Positions 34,537 to 38,312 of a DNA stretch of 38,312 bases are shown in pieces. The DNA comes from an uncultured Limosilactobacillus sp. Lineage in GTDB: Bacteria > Bacillota > Bacilli > Lactobacillales > Lactobacillaceae. The first letter of the stretch is position 1; each line of letters starts with the position of its first letter. A program made the position numbers and the translations under genes. Location: the NCBI GenBank assembly GCA_944326735.1, contig CALVFC010000003.1, forward strand, positions 1 to 38,312, in the 5' to 3' direction. A model generated the notes under the pieces. That model was not told the origin of the DNA and searched no databases. It saw only the letters and a list, made by a program, of their open reading frames with translations.

Positions 34537-35928
34537 ATGGATAATGCACCAGTGCAGGAAGAGCCACGCGATCTGGATGCAGAAAAGGCGGTCTTAGGGG
34601 CAGCCTTTTTGAGTAAGAACGCATTGGTTGATGCAATGGAGTACTTACAGCCGCAGGATTTCTACCGGAAGGCCCATCAAATCATTTTTCAGAAGATGAT
34701 TGATCTTAACGATGAGGACCAACCGATCGATCCCCTGACGATGAAGAGTGCTCTTGATAAGGACAATCAAACAGAAAATATCGGTGGGGTTGCCTACATT
34801 GCCGAACTGGCCTCCGCGGTACCAACAGCAGCGAATGTTGTTTACTATTCGAAGATCGTCCACGATAAGGCCACACGGCGGCGACTGATTAATACCGCCA
34901 CCAAGATCATCAATAAGAGCTATGCGGATGATGACAGCGTCAGTGACCTCCTTGACAGTGCTGAGCAGCAGATTATGTCTGTGTCACAGGATAATGTCCA
35001 AAATGGCTTCCAGAACATTAAGGACGTCCTGGAGCAGTCACTGAGTCACGTTAATCAACTCTCGCAGAATGATAGTGAAGTAACGGGGCTTTCGACTGGC
35101 TATGCTCAATTGGACGAAATGACCACTGGTTTGCATAAGGATGAATTAGTCATTATTGCAGCCCGACCAGCTGTTGGGAAGACCGCATTTGCTCTGAATA
35201 TTGCCCAAAACGTAGCCACTAGTTCTGATACAACTGTTGCTATTTTTAGTTTGGAAATGGGCGCGGAATCACTGGTTAACCGGATGATTTGTGCAGAAGG
35301 TAATATTAACGCTAACCACCTGCGGACTGGACAATTAACTCAGGATGAGTGGAATAGTCTATTTGTCGCAACCGGTTCGCTTTCCAAGGCTAACATCTAC
35401 ATTGATGATACGGCCGGAATTAAAGTGGCTGAAATTCGGGCGCGTTGTCGACGACTAGCAAAGGAAAAGGGTAATTTGGGATTAATCGTCATTGATTACC
35501 TGCAGCTAATTGAAGGGACTAACCCCGATAACCGGCAACAGGAAGTTTCCGAAATTTCACGGCAGTTAAAGAAGCTTGCTAAGGAACTGGAAGTACCAGT
35601 AATTGCCTTATCACAGCTCTCACGGGGAGTTGAACAGCGGCAAGACAAGCGACCAGTCCTATCTGATATTCGTGAATCTGGTTCAATTGAACAGGATGCG
35701 GATATTGTTTCGTTCCTTTATCGTGATGACTATTATGAACACGATGAGGGTGACGACGAAGAAGATAATAATAACCAACAGCAGGACGATGATGGCTCAA
35801 ACGTCAGTGAAGTTGAAGTCATCATTGAAAAGAACCGTAGCGGTCCACGGGGGACGGTAAAACTGTTATTTGCTAAGTCCTATAACAAGTTTGCTTCGGT
35901 TTCTTATATTCCAGAAGATAATAATTAA
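34537..35928 (+). CDS. dnaB: Replicative DNA helicase
   Basis: 463-residue RecA-fold hexameric helicase (DnaB, called DnaC in Bacillus). The N-terminal helical domain starts PRDLDAEKAVLGA. The C-terminal domain has Walker A AARPAVGKTAF, Walker B LGLIVIDYLQLI and the ALSQLSRGVEQR arginine-finger region. An acidic Asp/Gln/Asn-rich loop (about 408-430) interrupts the last conserved block; such inserts are common here in lactobacilli. No intein. Confidence 0.97.
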   Translation: MDNAPVQEEPRDLDAEKAVLGAAFLSKNALVDAMEYLQPQDFYRKAHQIIFQKMIDLNDEDQPIDPLTMKSALDKDNQTENIGGVAYIAELASAVPTAANVVYYSKIVHDKATRRRLINTATKIINKSYADDDSVSDLLDSAEQQIMSVSQDNVQNGFQNIKDVLEQSLSHVNQLSQNDSEVTGLSTGYAQLDEMTTGLHKDELVIIAARPAVGKTAFALNIAQNVATSSDTTVAIFSLEMGAESLVNRMICAEGNINANHLRTGQLTQDEWNSLFVATGSLSKANIYIDDTAGIKVAEIRARCRRLAKEKGNLGLIVIDYLQLIEGTNPDNRQQEVSEISRQLKKLAKELEVPVIALSQLSRGVEQRQDKRPVLSDIRESGSIEQDADIVSFLYRDDYYEHDEGDDEEDNNNQQQDDDGSNVSEVEVIIEKNRSGPRGTVKLLFAKSYNKFASVSYIPEDNN

Positions 35929-35935
35929 TGGCATG

Positions 35936-35971
35936 AGGGCATCTTACGAGTGATCGAGCGAGAGGCCCTTT
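35936..35971 (+). terminator. Weak terminator after dnaB
   Basis: AGGGC (35936-35940) with GCCCT (35965-35969) followed by TTTTG; the stem is short and the loop long. Confidence 0.4.
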
Positions 35972-36009
35972 TGTATGTTTTTAGTTTTAGTAAATGAGGA
36001 GGCGTAAAG

Positions 36010-37209
36010 ATGAATCGTCAAGGAATTCAATTACGATGGTTGTTGCTCGGCATGTTTTTGGGGAGCATCGGTAATAGTTTTGTATGGCCATTAACGACTA
36101 TTTATATGCACCAGCAGTTACATGAATCATTAACGGTTTCGGGGATTGTCCTCTTGCTGTATTCTGGGGCCAACGTAATTGGGTCTTACATTGCCGGTTT
36201 GCTCTTTGATAAGAAGGATCCCCGTCGCCTCATGCTTGGTGGCACGGTAACGGCAACCGTTGTGATGGGATTATTAATCGCCTTCAACGGCTGGCCAGTT
36301 TATGGTATCCTGCTGACCGTTATCGGCTTTTTAAACGGCTGGATTATTACGATGGTGAACTCATACGGAACGCAATCGGGCCGCGACGGGCGGTACGTCT
36401 TCAACATGCTTTACTTTGCGAATAACTTGGGGATGGTGATTGGAACAACAATTGTCGGGCCACTTTACCAGTATGCTCATGGCAACATCTCCCCAATGTT
36501 CTCCATTACGACAGTCCTATATATTCTTTTTAGTACCGTTGTCTTTTTCTTCTTTAAGAGTGATGACGATGGCAGTGAACAGATTTCAAACCGTGGTCAC
36601 CAGGTTGATACTAAGGCGAAAATCAAGCTGCCAGTAAGTAACTTGATGATCTCATGGGCGTTTTTCATTAGTCTCGCCGTCATTTGGACAATGTACGAAC
36701 AGTGGTCCAGTAACCTATCTGTCTTTATGACTGACCAAGGCATCTCCATGACGAAGTACAGTCTCCTCTGGACGCTGAACGGGGTATTGATCGTGATTAT
36801 CCAGCTGATTATTACCTGGATTAATCGCTACCGGACAAACTTATACCTCCAAGTTTTCTTGGGAATCTTTACTGTTGCCTTATCATTCGTGATTTTACTA
36901 TTTGCTAAGTCATATCTGTGGTACGTCCTCGCGATGGTCGTGTTGACGATTGGTGAAGCCACGGCCTTTCCAACTATGCCCGCGATTGTTAACGAGCTAT
37001 CGCCAGTTGAAGTCAAGGGCAAGTACCAAGGAATTCTGAATGCTTTTTCGTCAATTGGGAAAGCTATTGGTCCCCTCTTCGGTGGGATTGTAATTGAACT
37101 GGCCAGTTACCGGATTCTATTTGTAGTTTGTGCCGTTTCTGTAATGGCGGTCTTAATTGCGGTCTTTGTTATTGTGCAATTCAACCAATCAAAGACGGTC
37201 CGATATTAA
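36010..37209 (+). CDS. Major facilitator superfamily transporter (multidrug-type)
   Basis: 399-residue membrane protein with about 12 hydrophobic segments. MFS motif A reads GLLFDKKDPRRLM between helices 2 and 3. The cytoplasmic loop between the two halves (about 183-205) is hydrophilic. The overall layout resembles drug/proton antiporters such as YttB-type proteins, but the substrate cannot be told. Ribosome site GAGGAGG. It ends at a strong terminator. Confidence 0.85.
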   Translation: MNRQGIQLRWLLLGMFLGSIGNSFVWPLTTIYMHQQLHESLTVSGIVLLLYSGANVIGSYIAGLLFDKKDPRRLMLGGTVTATVVMGLLIAFNGWPVYGILLTVIGFLNGWIITMVNSYGTQSGRDGRYVFNMLYFANNLGMVIGTTIVGPLYQYAHGNISPMFSITTVLYILFSTVVFFFFKSDDDGSEQISNRGHQVDTKAKIKLPVSNLMISWAFFISLAVIWTMYEQWSSNLSVFMTDQGISMTKYSLLWTLNGVLIVIIQLIITWINRYRTNLYLQVFLGIFTVALSFVILLFAKSYLWYVLAMVVLTIGEATAFPTMPAIVNELSPVEVKGKYQGILNAFSSIGKAIGPLFGGIVIELASYRILFVVCAVSVMAVLIAVFVIVQFNQSKTVRY

Positions 37210-37215
37210 TAAACG

Positions 37216-37256
37216 AAAACGGTCAAGTAACGTGGTAGACGTCACTTGACCGTTTT
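37216..37256 (+). terminator. Terminator of the MFS gene
   Basis: Perfect 13-bp stem AAAACGGTCAAGT (37216-37228) with ACTTGACCGTTTT (37244-37256). Confidence 0.88.
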
Positions 37257-37261
37257 GTTAT

Positions 37262-37275
37262 ATTTCCTGGGAAAT
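37262..37275. other. Noc-binding-site-like palindrome (13/14)
   Basis: ATTTCCTGGGAAAT, one central difference from ATTTCCCGGGAAAT. It lies between the MFS terminator and the tRNA-Lys terminator, about 15 kb right of oriC. Confidence 0.5.
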
Positions 37276-37302
37276 AAAAAAGCAGGCCAATAGCGACCTG
37301 CT
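37276..37302 (-). terminator. Terminator of tRNA-Lys copy 1
   Basis: AGCAGG (37281-37286) pairs with CCTGCT (37297-37302). On the (-) strand the stem runs into a T tract (37281-37276). Confidence 0.75.
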
Positions 37303-37312
37303 AAAGATATGA

Positions 37313-37385
37313 TGGGCAGTCAGGGGATCGAACCCTGGACCCACGGATTAAGAGTCCGTTGCTCTGCCAGCTGAGCTAACTGCCC
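37313..37385 (-). tRNA. tRNA-Lys (anticodon CUU)
   Basis: 73 bases on the (-) strand. The acceptor arm GGGCAGT pairs with ACTGCCC, discriminator A. The D arm is AGCTCAGCTGGCAGAGC. The anticodon loop ACTCTTAAT has anticodon CTT, read as Lys. The T arm is GGGTTCGATCCCC. CCA is not encoded. Confidence 0.96.
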
Positions 37386-37405
37386 ATATCTTGACAACAG
37401 ATACT

Positions 37406-37434
37406 ATCTTAGCAAGCTTTAGTGATCTTTGCAA
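37406..37434 (-). promoter_or_regulatory. Promoter of tRNA-Lys copy 1
   Basis: On the (-) strand: TTGCAA (37434-37429), a 17-base spacer and TAAGAT (37411-37406), placing the start about 14 bases before the mature tRNA. Confidence 0.55.
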
Positions 37435-37543
37435 GGGTTAATTTAAATAATAATGATAAATTCTGGACCAGGAATTGATTGAATATTCAACGAATCCCCG
37501 GTAGAGTAGAAGTTAGCAATATTATTGATAAAGGGATGAGAAC

Positions 37544-38182
37544 ATGAAAGGCGCAGTCCTCAGTTTAAACCACATTATTTTGAATACTGATGAACTTCAA
37601 TTTCAAGCATGGCGTGAACTAGCGATGTATGAATTTGGAATGGGACTTCCGGGAAAGATTGCCCAAAGTCTAGCAGGCCTTAGTCGCCAGGAAGCTCTGC
37701 AAGTGTTATTGCAGCACTTTAAGCAAACGGATGCGGATGAAGAAGCCTTGCTCAAGGAACAATACGAGATGTACGGCAAGGCAATTAAAGGGATCGGTGA
37801 CGATCAATTGCTGCCAAATGCTAAACGCCTGGTCATTAATTTCTATGATCATTATGTAGATTTAGCCGTGAACGATACCGACGGATATGCGCATGATATA
37901 TTGGAAAAATTGAACCTTGATGACTACTTTAATGTTATCGTCAAGGATGACCAGACTGATAACCTATATTTGAAGGCCTGTGATAAATTGTCAATTGAAC
38001 CAGCAGACTGTATTGGAATTGGCACTAGTCTGCATGAGATTCAACTGATGAAGGATGCAAATATCCTATCAGTGGGTGTCGGTGACAGTAAACAGGTTGG
38101 TACTGCTGACTATCAGGTAACCCAAGTAGGTGATCTGCGGTATGCAATGTTACGTAAATTATGGGAAGACCGGCAAGAATAG
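37544..38182 (+). CDS. Catalytically degenerate beta-phosphoglucomutase-like HAD protein
   Basis: 212 residues that align over full length with beta-phosphoglucomutases (L. lactis PgmB is 221). Preserved are FQAWRELA, the cap-domain GLSRQEAL with its Arg, EKLNLDDYF, and the late GVGD loop. The HAD active site is lost: FDLDG is replaced by LSLNH (S7 and N9 for the two Asp), the motif II ASAS serine lies at an N-D-T position, KPAPD has become DDQTD, and the metal-binding EDS is GTS. No phosphoryl transfer is expected, so it may be a binding or regulatory pseudoenzyme. It sits between two tRNA-Lys copies, with AAAGGGATGAG upstream of the ATG. Confidence 0.8.
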   Translation: MKGAVLSLNHIILNTDELQFQAWRELAMYEFGMGLPGKIAQSLAGLSRQEALQVLLQHFKQTDADEEALLKEQYEMYGKAIKGIGDDQLLPNAKRLVINFYDHYVDLAVNDTDGYAHDILEKLNLDDYFNVIVKDDQTDNLYLKACDKLSIEPADCIGIGTSLHEIQLMKDANILSVGVGDSKQVGTADYQVTQVGDLRYAMLRKLWEDRQE

Positions 38183-38183
38183 C

Positions 38184-38243
38184 AAAAATGGCTGACAGGT
38201 ACGATGCCCTAAAAAGGGAACGTCTGGCCCGCCAGCCATTTTT
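38184..38243 (+). terminator. Terminator of the HAD-like gene
   Basis: AAAAATGGCTG (38184-38194) pairs with CAGCCATTTTT (38233-38243), with an inner CCCT/AGGG hairpin. Confidence 0.82.
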
Positions 38244-38249
38244 ATTGAA

Positions 38250-38284
38250 TAAAAAAAGAGATTGAGAAGTAAATCTCAATCTCT
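38250..38284 (-). terminator. Terminator of the second tRNA gene
   Basis: AGAGATTGAGA (38257-38267) pairs with TCTCAATCTCT (38274-38284). On the (-) strand it ends in a run of T's (38257-38251). Confidence 0.82.
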
Positions 38285-38296
38285 GTAAACCTCTGA

Positions 38297-38312
38297 TGGG
38301 CAGTCAGGGGAT
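38297..38312 (-). tRNA. 3' end of a second tRNA, probably tRNA-Lys (cut by window edge)
   Basis: The last 16 bases read as the 3' acceptor strand ACTGCCCA preceded by ATCCCCTG on the (-) strand. They are identical to the matching part of the tRNA-Lys at 37313-37385, including two bases of flank. The anticodon lies outside the window, so the identity is inferred. Confidence 0.7.

Noticed and set aside
35758..35814. Acidic Asp/Asn/Gln-rich insert in DnaB as a possible intein or frameshift scar
   Set aside because: The frame continues into the conserved DnaB C-terminus and the insert has no splicing motifs; it is a low-complexity loop.

Overview
This is a chromosomal replication-origin region of a low-to-mid GC Gram-positive bacterium, almost certainly a heterofermentative lactobacillus. 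Limosilactobacillus is my best guess. That rests on the order dnaA-dnaN-yaaA-recF-gyrB-gyrA-rpsF-ssb-rpsR-gdpP-rplI-dnaB, the opposed rpmH-rnpA-yidC-khpB-mnmE-mnmG side, heavy use of the Arg codon CGG, and a T-box/CRE style of regulation. No database search was possible, so the genus is inference. No mobile element, CRISPR array or rRNA gene was seen.

Layout. 1-2 kb (+): a GT2 polysaccharide synthase (probably cut by the window edge) overlaps a membrane-anchored, degenerate EAL-domain protein. 2-5.7 kb: an ElaA-like acetyltransferase plus an AlaX-type alanyl-tRNA editing protein (+) converge on a ProX/YbaK-type prolyl-tRNA editing protein, ribokinase and a small membrane protein (-). 5.8-10.4 kb: an aldo/keto reductase (-) is divergent from a T-box operon. 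I read the T-box specifier as Ile (AUC); the operon encodes a PanE-family 2-ketoacid reductase and a PLP aminotransferase. A separately promoted L-asparaginase follows. 10.4-15 kb (-): lepB, murE, a tiny CRE-controlled unit with two micro-ORFs, and a long AsnB-family amidotransferase. 15-20.9 kb (-): mnmG-mnmE and khpB-yidC-rnpA-rpmH.

20.9-22.9 kb is oriC. Two clusters of DnaA boxes flank dnaA, and an AT-rich segment with DnaA-trio-like CTA repeats precedes dnaN. To the right the (+) strand carries the replication and ribosomal-protein genes, then an MFS transporter, a tRNA-Lys(CUU), a HAD-fold protein with its catalytic residues replaced, and the edge of a second, apparently identical tRNA.

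Themes. (1) Origin biology: besides DnaA boxes there is a parS-like 16-mer and three Noc-site-like palindromes, two of them built into terminator-like hairpins. (2) Cell-envelope genes: polysaccharide synthase, MurE, AsnB/AsnH-type amidotransferase, LepB, YidC. (3) Second messengers: a degenerate c-di-GMP-type domain and the c-di-AMP phosphodiesterase GdpP. (4) Many structured leaders: T-box, a mnmE attenuator-like leader, a gdpP leader, an elaA-alaX leader, and two ~100-nt hairpins between gyrB and gyrA.

The best candidates for something undescribed are the two-micropeptide CRE locus at 12.74-13.01 kb, the pseudo-HAD between tRNA-Lys copies, the degenerate EAL/GT2 pair, and the segregation/nucleoid-occlusion sites merged with terminators.
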